A DNA stretch of 64,000 bases from NCBI RefSeq assembly GCF_028802875.1, contig NZ_JARAMP010000012.1, positions 62,001 to 126,000 of the forward strand, read 5' to 3'. The translations under genes were made by a program, and so were the position numbers. Under the pieces are notes generated by a model that saw nothing but the letters and a program-made list of their open reading frames with translations, was not told the origin of the DNA and did not search any database. Shown piece after piece: positions 53,611 to 62,700 of this stretch. Every line of letters starts with the position of its first letter. Within the stretch, counting starts at the first letter, position 1. The DNA comes from Seohaeicola sp024304985. Lineage in GTDB: Bacteria; Pseudomonadota; Alphaproteobacteria; Rhodobacterales; Rhodobacteraceae.

Positions 53611-54747
53611 TTATTCTGTTTTTCGCAAGTCCTGGCCAAAGCGGGTATTGTCTTCCCCCAAAGCCGCAGCACGACCGGCCGAAGTTGCCGCACAACGGAA
53701 TTCCGGAGCAATTGGCAGCGGCAGCGCCGGTACCTCCCGACCAGAAATGTTCAGCTTCCGCGCGAACACGCCGCGTGCGATAAAATGCGGATCGGCCGCA
53801 GCTTCGGCTGGCGTTTTCACGACGGAACAACAACAGTCCGCAGCGGCCAGCAAAGACTCCCAATGGGTCGAGGGATGGTCGCCCAGACGACGCGCCACTT
53901 CCGCAACACTGGCATTGGGGTCGGACCAGTCATCACGAAGCTCCTGCGGCAGGCCGATGACATCGCAGAACAACTGCCAGAACTTTTCCTCGATCGCCCC
54001 GACGGCGATCTGACGGCCGTCCGCCGCGGTATAGAGACGATAGCGCGCTAGGCCGCCGGTCAGACGGCTGCTGCCGCTTGCGATGTCATTGCCGGCGATC
54101 ACGCCATCTGCTTGGGCCCAGTAGGCAAAGGCAAACGCCCCCTCGGACATGGCGATATCCAGATGCGTTCCCTGACCGCTTGCCTGCCGCGCAATCAGGG
54201 CCAGCAGGATATTGACCACCGCCGGATAGGTTCCGCCCCCGATATCAGCGACCAACCCGAAGGGCATGGTTGGCTGCTGATCCGGTCCCCGGCTCAGCGA
54301 CAGAATCCCCGCATCGCCCACATAATTGAGATCGTGCCCGGCAGTCGAAGCCTTCGGGCCGGTCTGTCCATAACCGGTGATCGAACAATAGATGAGACCG
54401 GGATTGATCTCGCGCACGGCCTCGTATCCCAGACCGAGCCGGTCCATCACTCCGGGGCGAAATTGCTCTACCAGAACATCGGCCTTTTCAAGCAAAGGGC
54501 GCAGAACATTCATTGCGCCCTTTGACTTGAGGTCGATTGCCACCGACCGCTTGCCGTGATTCAAAACAGCGAAGCCAATGCTCTCCCCGTCTATTTTCGG
54601 CGCGGTCAGGCGTGCGTCCTCACCCGTGCCCGGACGCTCGAACTTGATAACCTCGGCCCCGGCTTCGGATAACATGAGCGTGGCCATCGGGCCGGGAAGA
54701 AGGGTGCTGAAATCCAGCACCAAGATATCCTTGAGCGGCTGTGTCAT
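53611..54747 (-). CDS. CaiB/BaiF family protein, alpha-methylacyl-CoA racemase-like
   Basis: Protein of 378 aa from the ATG at 54747 (GGAGGGAGGAT upstream). It has both residues of AMACR-type racemases: His138 in AGHDLNYVG and Asp168 in VADIGGG. It would invert the 2-methyl centre of a branched acyl-CoA so that the stereospecific dehydrogenases can use it. In the minus operon it follows the double-hotdog hydratase by ten bases; a new promoter for the next operon begins right after it. Confidence 0.9.
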   Translation of the reverse strand: MTQPLKDILVLDFSTLLPGPMATLMLSEAGAEVIKFERPGTGEDARLTAPKIDGESIGFAVLNHGKRSVAIDLKSKGAMNVLRPLLEKADVLVEQFRPGVMDRLGLGYEAVREINPGLIYCSITGYGQTGPKASTAGHDLNYVGDAGILSLSRGPDQQPTMPFGLVADIGGGTYPAVVNILLALIARQASGQGTHLDIAMSEGAFAFAYWAQADGVIAGNDIASGSSRLTGGLARYRLYTAADGRQIAVGAIEEKFWQLFCDVIGLPQELRDDWSDPNASVAEVARRLGDHPSTHWESLLAAADCCCSVVKTPAEAAADPHFIARGVFARKLNISGREVPALPLPIAPEFRCAATSAGRAAALGEDNTRFGQDLRKTE

Positions 54748-54757
54748 CCTCCCTCCC

Positions 54758-55615
54758 TCACGCGAAACGCGCAGCCCCATTGTTTAGAACCACCACGTCG
54801 CGGGCCGGGATCGAAGCGCGGAACCGGGCCTCGCCACCCTCTTCCCAGATCTCAAACCGCACGGTCTCGCCGGGATAGACCGGGGCGGAAAACCGCACGT
54901 CCAGCCCGACAAGCCGGGCGGCGTCATAATCGAGCAGCGATTTGAGGATCGCCCGCGCCGCCAGACCATAGGTCGCAAGGCCGTGCAGGATCGGGCGGTC
55001 GAACCCGACCGAACGCGCCACATCCGGGTCGGCATGAAGCGGGTTCATGTCACCGCTAAGGCGGTAAACCAGCGCCTGGCGCGGCAGTGTTTCGATATCG
55101 CAGACATGATCGGGCGCGCGGTCGGGCAAGGCCGCCGGGGCCGGGCCGGGCCTGTTTTCGCCACCGAACCCACCATCGCCACGGCAGAAGGCCGACATCG
55201 CCACGCGAGCCAGCTTTTCGCCGCTATCGGCATTGATGATGTCGCGGCTCTGGTAGATGACGGCACCTTTGCCCTCGCCCTTGTCGGAAATAAAGTCGAT
55301 CCGGCTGCGGCCGATGATGTTGCCGTTCACCGGCAGCGGCTTGTAGATGTCTAGCCATTGTTCACCATGCAGCACCTTCTGCCAGTTCACGCCGGTCTTG
55401 GGGTCGCGCAGCCAGAAGCCCGGGTACCCCATCGTGACCGCCATTGAGGGAACCGCCCTCAGCCCAGCTTCATAGACAAAGGCCAACTCTTTCCTGTCGG
55501 TCGGATCCTCGCCAAACCCGAGGCCGAGCGCATAAAGGATCGTATCCCGCTCGGTCAGTGTCTGCTCGATCTCTTCGAAGTCCCAGTTCGATAGCGCGTC
55601 GAAATCCAATGGCAT
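54758..55615 (-). CDS. Double-hotdog MaoC-type (R)-enoyl-CoA hydratase
   Basis: Protein of 285 aa with two hotdog halves, like hydratase 2 of peroxisomal multifunctional enzyme 2. The C-terminal half carries the complete motif YRLSGDMNPLHAD (Asp189, Asn191, His194) followed by GFDRPILHGL. The N-terminal half begins with FVYEAGLRAVPSMAVTMG. Hydrates 2-enoyl-CoAs to the (R)-3-hydroxy form, a step used for bulky and steroid side chains. Confidence 0.92.
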   Translation of the reverse strand: MPLDFDALSNWDFEEIEQTLTERDTILYALGLGFGEDPTDRKELAFVYEAGLRAVPSMAVTMGYPGFWLRDPKTGVNWQKVLHGEQWLDIYKPLPVNGNIIGRSRIDFISDKGEGKGAVIYQSRDIINADSGEKLARVAMSAFCRGDGGFGGENRPGPAPAALPDRAPDHVCDIETLPRQALVYRLSGDMNPLHADPDVARSVGFDRPILHGLATYGLAARAILKSLLDYDAARLVGLDVRFSAPVYPGETVRFEIWEEGGEARFRASIPARDVVVLNNGAARFA

Positions 55616-55638
55616 GATCTTTCCTCCCTGGTTTGTTC

Positions 55639-56790
55639 TTAGAGGGTGTTTTGCGAACCCAAGATTGCCGTGACCTGACTGGACAGCACACCGCCGTTCC
55701 CATGGGCCAGCGCCAGGTCGACATCCCTCAACTGAATGCCGGGCGCATCGCCACGGATCTGCCGCGCCGCCTCGATCACGGTGAAAATGCCATACATGCC
55801 GGGGTGCACACAGGACAGACCCCCACCATTGGTATTCACCGGCAAGACCCCGCCCGGCGCGATGCGCCCGCCCTCGACAAAGGCACCGCCCTCGCCCTTG
55901 GCACAAAAGCCGAGATCTTCCAGAAACAGGATCGTATTGATGGTGAACGCATCGTACAGCTCGACCACCTGAATGTCAGCGGGCGACACGCCAGCCGCGT
56001 CAAAGGCGCGTGCGCCCGACTCGCGAGCGGCGGTCACGGTGAAATCCTTCATCTGCGATATTTGCCGGTGCGAGCTTTCCGCCGCGCTGCCCAAAACGTA
56101 AACCGGGGCCTTCGGGAAGTCCTTGGCGCGGTCGGCGCGAACCATCACGATCGCCCCGCCGCCATCGGTGACAAGACAACAATCGCGCACCGTCAACGGA
56201 TCGGCCACCATACGCGCGCCCAAAACATCCTCAAGACTCAGCGGGCCGCGCTCGAATGCCTCAGGGTTGTGCTGCGCCCAAGCCCGCGCGGCCACGGCCA
56301 CATCGGCCAGCTGTTCGCGGGTGGTGCCAAATTCATGCATGTGCCGTGCCGCCGCCATCGCATAGGCGGAAATCGGATAGCGCGGATTATACGGCGCCTC
56401 ATAGGCGGGCGGGCGCGATGCCGTCACAAGCCTGCCCGACGCGGTGCGCTGGTTGGAGCCATAAACGATCAGCGCCACATCACACAGGCCGGCCTCCAGC
56501 GCCATTGTGGCGGAGGTCAAGTAATTCACGAAGGACGAACCGCCCGTCATGGTGCCGTCGATGAACCTGGGCTGAATACCCAGATATTCGGCCGCCATCA
56601 GCGCCGGCATGCTGTCTTCCATCATGGTGCAGAACAGACCGTCCACATCAGACAGCTTCAGCCCCGCATCGCCAAGCGCCGCAAGCGCGGATTGCGCCAT
56701 GACATCATAGGCCGTAAGCCCATGCGCCTCGCCAAAACCCGCGTGCCCGGTTCCCACAATGGCGGATTTTCCCCGAAGTTTGGGTGTCAT
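55639..56790 (-). CDS. Thiolase-fold protein without the catalytic Cys (Ltp2/aldolase-like)
   Basis: Protein of 383 aa similar to the one at 33506. The nucleophile position reads DGTMTGGSSF, so Gly83 replaces Cys. The tyrosines in VVELYDAFTI and HPGMYGIF are kept. Its neighbour upstream, four bases away, is a DUF35 protein, giving the same pairing as in module A but in the reverse order. Retro-aldol cleavage of a 3-hydroxyacyl-CoA with a substituted alpha carbon is the expected role by analogy with Ltp2. Confidence 0.88.
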   Translation of the reverse strand: MTPKLRGKSAIVGTGHAGFGEAHGLTAYDVMAQSALAALGDAGLKLSDVDGLFCTMMEDSMPALMAAEYLGIQPRFIDGTMTGGSSFVNYLTSATMALEAGLCDVALIVYGSNQRTASGRLVTASRPPAYEAPYNPRYPISAYAMAAARHMHEFGTTREQLADVAVAARAWAQHNPEAFERGPLSLEDVLGARMVADPLTVRDCCLVTDGGGAIVMVRADRAKDFPKAPVYVLGSAAESSHRQISQMKDFTVTAARESGARAFDAAGVSPADIQVVELYDAFTINTILFLEDLGFCAKGEGGAFVEGGRIAPGGVLPVNTNGGGLSCVHPGMYGIFTVIEAARQIRGDAPGIQLRDVDLALAHGNGGVLSSQVTAILGSQNTL

Positions 56791-56793
56791 GGC

Positions 56794-57177
56794 CTATACC
56801 TCCGCCGGTTTGAACAACACGGCCGGTTGCCCCTCGGCCCCGCCCACGAAGGCGGTCACGACCATGTCGATGACAATGTCACGGGGGGCAATGCCCTCGA
56901 CTCGGCTCATCATCCGAACGCCTTCCTCCAGTTCCACCACGCACACGTTATAGTCGCCGCCGCGCTCGAGCTTCTGACGCACGACAGTGGTAGTATGGAC
57001 CCGGCCCTTACCGCTGGCGGGATGCCAAGAGATCGCGGTCCCATGGCAGTGCGGACACAAGACCCTTGGAAAGAAATGATAGGCTCCGCAATCATCGCAT
57101 CTGGGCAGCACGATCTCTCCGTTTGTCAGCGCGCGTTGGAATATCTGGTCTGGTCCTGTGGCGTCCGGCACCGGCAT
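56794..57177 (-). CDS. DUF35 (Zn-ribbon plus OB-fold) protein
   Basis: Protein of 127 aa if started at the ATG at 57177, which has GAGGAG in the right place; an ATG at 57195 would add six residues. Zinc ribbon CDDCGAYHFFPRVLCPHC near residues 27-44, then the OB fold (GRVHTTTVVRQ, NVCVVELEEGVRMM). Likely obligate partner of the aldolase-like protein encoded next. First gene of a minus operon that starts at the palindrome at 57223. Confidence 0.9.
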   Translation of the reverse strand: MPVPDATGPDQIFQRALTNGEIVLPRCDDCGAYHFFPRVLCPHCHGTAISWHPASGKGRVHTTTVVRQKLERGGDYNVCVVELEEGVRMMSRVEGIAPRDIVIDMVVTAFVGGAEGQPAVLFKPAEV

Positions 57178-57222
57178 TCTCCTCAAATGGCCCATTCCTG
57201 GTTAATCGTATTGATTATGTTT

Positions 57223-57236
57223 CTAACACCTGTTAG
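57223..57236. promoter_or_regulatory. Operator palindrome, copy 3
   Basis: CTAACA-CC-TGTTAG, perfect palindrome with TTT upstream and ATT downstream as at 53564. It sits in the 96-bp gap between the divergent DUF35 and CoA-transferase operons, so one bound regulator could control both. Confidence 0.7.
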
Positions 57237-57273
57237 ATTCTGTCAAGCTCCTAGGATCACGTGAGAGAACGCC

Positions 57274-58440
57274 ATGTCAAGTTCAAATTCAGCGCCCCTT
57301 TCCGGCAAGCTCGTCATCGCGCTCGAACAGGCGGTGGCGGCGCCTTTTTGCTCTTCGCGGCTTGCCGATGCCGGTGCGCGGGTGATCAAGGTCGAACGCA
57401 AGGGCGTGGGCGATTTCGCGCGCGCCTATGATACTGTTGCCAACGGCGAAAGCGCCTATTTTACATGGCTGAACCGGGGCAAGGAATCGGTCGCACTAGA
57501 CATCAAAGCAGCAGAAGATCGCGATATCCTGCTGAAAATGCTGGAAAACGCGGATGTGTTCATCCAAAATCTTTTGCCGGGCGCCCTTGCAAAGCTGGGT
57601 CTGGATTCGACGACCTTGCGAGAGAAGTTCCCGCGGCTTGTGACCTGCGATATCACCGGATACGGTGAAGACGGCCCGATGCGCAACGCCAAGGCTTATG
57701 ACCTTCTGGTGCAATGCGAAAGCGGCCTGGCATCGGTGACCGGCACGCCGGACGGTCCGGGGCGGGTTGGCGTGTCGGTCTGCGACATCGCCACGGGCAT
57801 GACAGCTCATGCCGGGATCTGCGAAGCGCTGATCGGGCGTGAGCGCTCCGGCACAGGCAGCGGCGTTTCGGTGGCCATGTTCGACGTGATGGCCGACTGG
57901 ATGTCGGTTCCGCTGCTCTATCACGACTATCTTTCCAAACCGACGCCCCGCGTCGGTCTTAACCACACGATGATCTGCCCCTACGGCGCCTATGAGTGCA
58001 GGGACGGCCAGCTTATCGTGATAGCCGTACAGCACAGCGGTGAGTGGGTGAGCTTTTGCGACAACATCCTTGGGGATACCGCCCTGGCAACCGATCCACG
58101 TTTTCACGACAACTCGACGCGGCTGCTGAACAAGCCCGCGCTCGAAGCGCTCATCAAGGCCGTGTTCGCCTCTCATGACCGCGCCGGGATGCTAAAGCGG
58201 CTTGACGCGGCGGGCATTGCATACGGGGCGGTGAACGATGTGGCGTCCCTGTCCGACCACCCCCAACTCGACCGGTCCGTCATCAGCACGCCATCTGGCG
58301 AAATCAACGTCCCTGCGCCCCCGATCCGGCGCAGCGTCGGAGAGACGACACTTGGCCCTTGCCCGGCTTTCGACGCAGACGGCAAAGCCATCCGCACCGA
58401 GTTCGACCCTCGTCATAAAACAGGATACGCGCGTAAATGA
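57274..58440 (+). CDS. CaiB/BaiF family III CoA-transferase
   Basis: Protein of 388 aa. LADAGARVIKVERKGVGDFAR, NRGKESVALDIK, TGYGEDGPM and Asp171 in VCDIATG identify the family. The segment AYDLL stands where racemase members have AGHDL, which argues for CoA transfer. It overlaps a second CoA-transferase gene of the same length by four bases, so the two may form a heteromer or act on successive acids. Confidence 0.9.
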   Translation: MSSSNSAPLSGKLVIALEQAVAAPFCSSRLADAGARVIKVERKGVGDFARAYDTVANGESAYFTWLNRGKESVALDIKAAEDRDILLKMLENADVFIQNLLPGALAKLGLDSTTLREKFPRLVTCDITGYGEDGPMRNAKAYDLLVQCESGLASVTGTPDGPGRVGVSVCDIATGMTAHAGICEALIGRERSGTGSGVSVAMFDVMADWMSVPLLYHDYLSKPTPRVGLNHTMICPYGAYECRDGQLIVIAVQHSGEWVSFCDNILGDTALATDPRFHDNSTRLLNKPALEALIKAVFASHDRAGMLKRLDAAGIAYGAVNDVASLSDHPQLDRSVISTPSGEINVPAPPIRRSVGETTLGPCPAFDADGKAIRTEFDPRHKTGYARK

Positions 58441-59603
58441 CCGCTGCGCAGAAACCCGCGATCCTTGATGGCGTGAAGATTGTCGATCTTACTTCTGTTG
58501 TTTTCGGGCCTTTGGCCACGCAAATGCTGGGCGATCTGGGGGCCGATGTGATCAAGGTGGAAAGCCCCGAGGGAGATCTTTTGCGCCAGGTCCAGCCGTC
58601 CCGCAACAAGCTGATGGGTGCCGCCTTTCTGGGTGCAAACCGCAACAAACGCAGCGTCATTCTAGACCTCAAGACGCCAAATGATCGCGATCGGCTGCGC
58701 AAGCTGCTGGCCGATGCCGATGTGATGATCTCCAGCATCCGGCCCGCGGCGCTTGCCAGATTGTCCCTTGACCCCGAAACGTTGCGCCGCGAGAATCCGA
58801 GACTGATTACGGTATCCGCCACCGGCTTTGGGCAGGACGGGCCCTATGCGGCCAAACCTGCCTTCGACGACATCGTCCAATCGGTCTCGGGGTTGGCCAG
58901 CTTGGCATCATTGCGCGATCCCGAAGCTGCGCCGGCCTATGCCCCGACGATCCTTGCCGACAAGCTTGGCGGCGTCACTGCGGCCTATGCTGTCATGGCC
59001 GCCTTGTTCCATCGTGAGCGCACGGGCGTGCCCCAGCATGTCGAAGTGCCGATGTTTGAGACGCTGACGTCGTTCCTGCTGACCGAACATATGGATGGTG
59101 CCACATTCGAGGACAACCCGCAAGATTTCGGCTATGCCCGCATGCTTGTCCCTCATCGCCGCCCGGTTCAGACTTCGGACGGGTTTATCACTATTCTGCC
59201 CTACACCAACGTTCAATGGGCACGCTTTTTCAAGGCAGTCGGGCGGGAAGACATGCTCGGCCACTTGTGGGTGACCGACATGGACACCCGCAGCCGCAAC
59301 ATAGGCGCGGTTTACGATATGGTGGCGCAGCTCGCGCTGACACGGACCACAAAAGAATGGCTTGCCCTGATGGAGCAGGCCGATATTCCCGCCATGCCAG
59401 TCCGAAACCTGTCAGATCTGCCCAGCGACCCCCATCTTGCCGCCACCGGTTTCTTTCAGCAGATTGCTCATCCAACGGAAGGTGCCATCTGGACAACACG
59501 CCCACCGGTTCGATTTTCGGCAACCCCGGCGCGACACGACCACCGACCAGCCCCTCGGTTGGGCGAGCACAGCGAAGAGATCTTGGGCCCGGCCGAAGAG
59601 TAA
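58437..59603 (+). CDS. CaiB/BaiF family III CoA-transferase
   Basis: Protein of 388 aa, starting in the ATGA overlap with the preceding gene. Family marks: LGDLGADVIKVESPEGD, NRNKRSVILDLK, TGFGQDGPYA and Asp175 in LADKLGG. It is not a close copy of its neighbour (it resembles the protein at 12557 more), so the tandem pair did not arise by a recent duplication. Converges on the dehydrogenase gene at 59619. Confidence 0.9.
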   Translation: MTAAQKPAILDGVKIVDLTSVVFGPLATQMLGDLGADVIKVESPEGDLLRQVQPSRNKLMGAAFLGANRNKRSVILDLKTPNDRDRLRKLLADADVMISSIRPAALARLSLDPETLRRENPRLITVSATGFGQDGPYAAKPAFDDIVQSVSGLASLASLRDPEAAPAYAPTILADKLGGVTAAYAVMAALFHRERTGVPQHVEVPMFETLTSFLLTEHMDGATFEDNPQDFGYARMLVPHRRPVQTSDGFITILPYTNVQWARFFKAVGREDMLGHLWVTDMDTRSRNIGAVYDMVAQLALTRTTKEWLALMEQADIPAMPVRNLSDLPSDPHLAATGFFQQIAHPTEGAIWTTRPPVRFSATPARHDHRPAPRLGEHSEEILGPAEE

Positions 59604-59618
59604 CCCCACCCGGACCGA

Positions 59619-60776
59619 TCAGACATCCAGCGAACGAGCGATCAGTTCCTTCATGATTTCGTTGGTGCCGCCATAAATCATCTGCACCCGGCTGTCGGCG
59701 TAAAGACGCGCGATCGGGAATTCCATCATGTAACCGTATCCGCCATGCAGTTGCAGACATTCATGCATGACTTCGTTCTGCGTCTGACTGCCCCACCATT
59801 TCGCCATTGACGCGGTGGCGGCATCAAGCTCGCCAGCCTCTATTCGGGCAATGCCGTCATTGACGAAGCTACGCAGCAGTTCGGCTTTGGTCTTGCATTC
59901 CGCCAGTTTGAACCGCGTGTTCTGGAAATCCATGATCCGCTTGCCGAACGCCTTGCGATCCTGAACGTATTTTACGGTCTCATCGATCGCGAAGTCGATG
60001 AAACCAAGCGCGGTGATTCCGATCATCAATCGCTCCCAGGGCAATTGCTTCATCAGCTGATAGAACCCCTGCCCTTCCTCAGTACCTAGCAGGTTGGCTG
60101 TGGGGACGCGCACATCCTCAAAAAACAGCTCGGCCGTGTCAGAGCCCTTCATGCCAAGCTTCTTTAGGTTCCGCCCACGCCGGAATCCTTCTGCGTCCTT
60201 GGCCTCCAGAACGATCAGCGACACACCCTTGGCCCCTGCGCTTCTGTCCGTCTTGGCCACCACTACGACTATGTCGGCGGTATGACCGTTGGTTATGAAA
60301 ATCTTCGACCCGTTGATCTTGTAGTGATTGCCGTCTCGTTCTGCATAGGTCTGAACGCTCTGAAGGTCCGAGCCGGTGCCCGGTTCTGTCATGGCGATAG
60401 CGGCGACGCTTTCACCGCTAATCAACCGCGGCAGCCACTTTTTCTTTTGCTCTTCACTGCCGTAGGTGTTCAGATAGTGAATTACGATGCTCTGGATGCC
60501 GTAACCCCAGCCGGTATCTCCGGTGCGCCCTTGTTCATAGACAGTGATCGCGTCAAACCCAATACCGCCCCCGAATCCACCATACTCCTCCGCAATGGAT
60601 CCGCCCATGACGCCCTGCTCGCCGACGACCTTCCAGAACTCTCGGTCGACGATGCCTTGTGACGCCCATTTGTCGACATTTGGCGCCATCTCGGCATCAA
60701 AAAGTTTGCGGGTACTCTCCGCGAACATCTTGTGTTCATCGGAAACCCAGTTTGGGGAGTTCTTGATCAGAGACAT
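59619..60776 (-). CDS. Acyl-CoA dehydrogenase (long-chain type)
   Basis: Protein of 385 aa with AIAMTEPGTGSDLQSV near residue 128, INGSKIFITNG and LHGGYGYMMEFPIARLYAD. The C-terminal IYGGTNEIMKELIARSL has Gly where MCAD has the catalytic Glu, as in long-chain and isovaleryl-type enzymes that use a Glu in another helix. It stands alone on the minus strand, 190 bases upstream of etfAB, to which it presumably donates electrons. Confidence 0.92.
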   Translation of the reverse strand: MSLIKNSPNWVSDEHKMFAESTRKLFDAEMAPNVDKWASQGIVDREFWKVVGEQGVMGGSIAEEYGGFGGGIGFDAITVYEQGRTGDTGWGYGIQSIVIHYLNTYGSEEQKKKWLPRLISGESVAAIAMTEPGTGSDLQSVQTYAERDGNHYKINGSKIFITNGHTADIVVVVAKTDRSAGAKGVSLIVLEAKDAEGFRRGRNLKKLGMKGSDTAELFFEDVRVPTANLLGTEEGQGFYQLMKQLPWERLMIGITALGFIDFAIDETVKYVQDRKAFGKRIMDFQNTRFKLAECKTKAELLRSFVNDGIARIEAGELDAATASMAKWWGSQTQNEVMHECLQLHGGYGYMMEFPIARLYADSRVQMIYGGTNEIMKELIARSLDV

Positions 60777-60969
60777 GTTTTTTTCCTACAAAGGCGACTT
60801 GATCTGTTGAAATCTATCAGGTGTCTTGTCTTGAAAATGAGGAGGAACAGGTTCAAGCGATGCGTCAGATTAAGCAAATATCCTCCCAAGAGCCGGTTCC
60901 CCTACTGGTTGCTCCCGTTCATGATAAGCTCCGCGCAAGGCGGACCTTTCAAACGCTGTGCGCCCCGAA

Positions 60970-61899
60970 TCAACTGAGTTTCTCGATCAATTCCGGCACC
61001 GCGGTGAAAAGATCCGCGACAAGGCCGTAGTCGGCGACCTGGAAGATCGGGGCTTCTTCGTCCTTGTTGATGGCGACGATGATCTTGCTGTCCTTCATGC
61101 CGGCCAGATGCTGGATCGCGCCAGAGATGCCCACCGCGACATAAAGATCCGGCGCCACGACCTTGCCGGTCTGGCCCACCTGCCAGTCGTTGGGGGCATA
61201 GCCTGAGTCGACCGCGGCGCGGGACGCGCCGACGGCGGCACCCAGCTTGTCGGCCAGCTTCTCGATCAGGGCGAAGTCGGCTTCCGAGCCGACACCGCGC
61301 CCACCGGACACGACCACGCCTGCGCTGGTCAGTTCGGGGCGGTCCGAGGCGGCTACCTTGTCTTCGACCCATTCGGACAGGCCGGGATTGTCACCCGTGG
61401 CAATGGCCTCAACCGAGGCAGAGCCGCCCATCGGGGCCAGATCGAAGGTCGAGGTGCGGATCGTCATGACCTTGACGCTGTCAGTGGATTTGACGGTCTG
61501 GATCGCGTTGCCTGCATAGATCGGACGTTCGAACGTGTCTGCATCGACCACGCCCACGACGTCGGACAGGATCATGACATCCAGCAGAGCGGCGACGCGC
61601 GGCATGATGTTTTTCGCATCCGTCGTGGAGGGGGCCACGATATGCGAATACCCCGAGGCCATGCTGGCGATCAGCGCGGCGACGGGTTCAGCCAGACGGT
61701 GCCCATAGAGCGCGTCTTCGGCGACAAGCACCTTGGAGACGCCTGCAATCTTGGCCGCCTCATCCGCGGCACCCTTGGCCGATGCGCCGGTGCAGAGCAC
61801 GGTCACTTCGCCCAATTGCTTGGCCGCAGTGACGGCCTTGGCGGTGGCGTCCAGCGCCAGCGTGCCATCGGTTACTTCACCAATCAGAAGAACAGCCAT
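60970..61899 (-). CDS. etfA: Electron transfer flavoprotein, alpha subunit
   Basis: Protein of 309 aa, the usual EtfA length. The C-terminal FAD domain carries VVSGGRGVGS, GQTGKVVAPDLYVAVGISGAIQH and INKDEEAPIFQVADYGLVAD, all diagnostic. With EtfB it collects electrons from the acyl-CoA dehydrogenases and hands them to ETF-ubiquinone oxidoreductase. The start overlaps the etfB stop by one base. Confidence 0.96.
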   Translation of the reverse strand: MAVLLIGEVTDGTLALDATAKAVTAAKQLGEVTVLCTGASAKGAADEAAKIAGVSKVLVAEDALYGHRLAEPVAALIASMASGYSHIVAPSTTDAKNIMPRVAALLDVMILSDVVGVVDADTFERPIYAGNAIQTVKSTDSVKVMTIRTSTFDLAPMGGSASVEAIATGDNPGLSEWVEDKVAASDRPELTSAGVVVSGGRGVGSEADFALIEKLADKLGAAVGASRAAVDSGYAPNDWQVGQTGKVVAPDLYVAVGISGAIQHLAGMKDSKIIVAINKDEEAPIFQVADYGLVADLFTAVPELIEKLS

Positions 61900-62657
61900 T
61901 ATACAGCCCCCACTTCCTTGAGTTTCGCCACAAGCTCATCGACCGAGCCCACCTTGATGCCTGCCGCGCGCGCTGCGGGATCCGTGGTCTTGACCACGGT
62001 CAGGCGCGGGGTGACATCGACGCCGTAATCGGCGGCGGTCTTTTCATCGAGTTGCTTTTTCTTGGCCTTCATGATGTTCGGCAGCGATGCGTAGCGCGGC
62101 TCGTTCAGGCGCAGGTCGGCGGTGACGATGGACGGCAGCTTGACCTTGATCGTTTGCAGACCGCCATCCACTTCGCGGGTGACCAGCGCGTGATCGCCCT
62201 GAATGTCCAGATGCGAGGCGAAAGCCGCCTGCGACCAGCCCAGCAGGGCCGAGAGCATCTGGCCGGTTGCGTTCATGTCATTGTCGATGGCCTGCTTGCC
62301 CGCGATCACCAGACCGGGGGCTTCCTCGGCGATGACGGCTTTCAGGATCTTGGCCACGGCCAGCGGTTCGATGTCGTTGTGAACATCGTCCGTAGCCACG
62401 ACCAGAATGGCGCGGTCGGCGCCCATGGCCAGCGCGGTGCGCAGGGTTTCCTGCGCTTGCTTGACGCCGATGGAAACCACCACGACCTCATCAGCCTTGC
62501 CCGCTTCCTTGAGCCGGATCGCCTCTTCCACCGCGATCTCGTCGAAAGGGTTCATGGACATTTTGACATTGGCGAGATCGACACCGCTTCCGTCCGCCTT
62601 GACGCGGACCTTCACGTTGTAGTCGATCACACGTTTGACAGGCACGAGTACCTTCAT
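61899..62657 (-). CDS. etfB: Electron transfer flavoprotein, beta subunit
   Basis: Protein of 252 aa beginning MKVLVPVKRVIDYNVKVRVK. It has the AMP-site region GKQAIDNDMNATGQMLSALL and the ETF beta signature around LRLNEPRYASLPNIMKAKKK that forms the docking loop for dehydrogenases. A second ETF copy beside so many dehydrogenase genes suggests a dedicated electron carrier for this pathway. Confidence 0.96.
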   Translation of the reverse strand: MKVLVPVKRVIDYNVKVRVKADGSGVDLANVKMSMNPFDEIAVEEAIRLKEAGKADEVVVVSIGVKQAQETLRTALAMGADRAILVVATDDVHNDIEPLAVAKILKAVIAEEAPGLVIAGKQAIDNDMNATGQMLSALLGWSQAAFASHLDIQGDHALVTREVDGGLQTIKVKLPSIVTADLRLNEPRYASLPNIMKAKKKQLDEKTAADYGVDVTPRLTVVKTTDPAARAAGIKVGSVDELVAKLKEVGAV

Positions 62658-62700
62658 TGGCGTGGTCTCCCTTGAGTTCTTCGATATGGTTTCGACCGAC

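Noticed and set aside
29680..57236. Assignment of the palindrome to KstR or KstR2
   Set aside because: KstR sites have AAC and GTT two bases apart and KstR2 sites use CAAG..CTTG; here AAC and GTT are four bases apart, so the regulator is left unnamed.
55633..57264. A 543-codon open frame on the plus strand
   Set aside because: Antisense to the aldolase-like and DUF35 genes; His/Arg-rich product without any motif.
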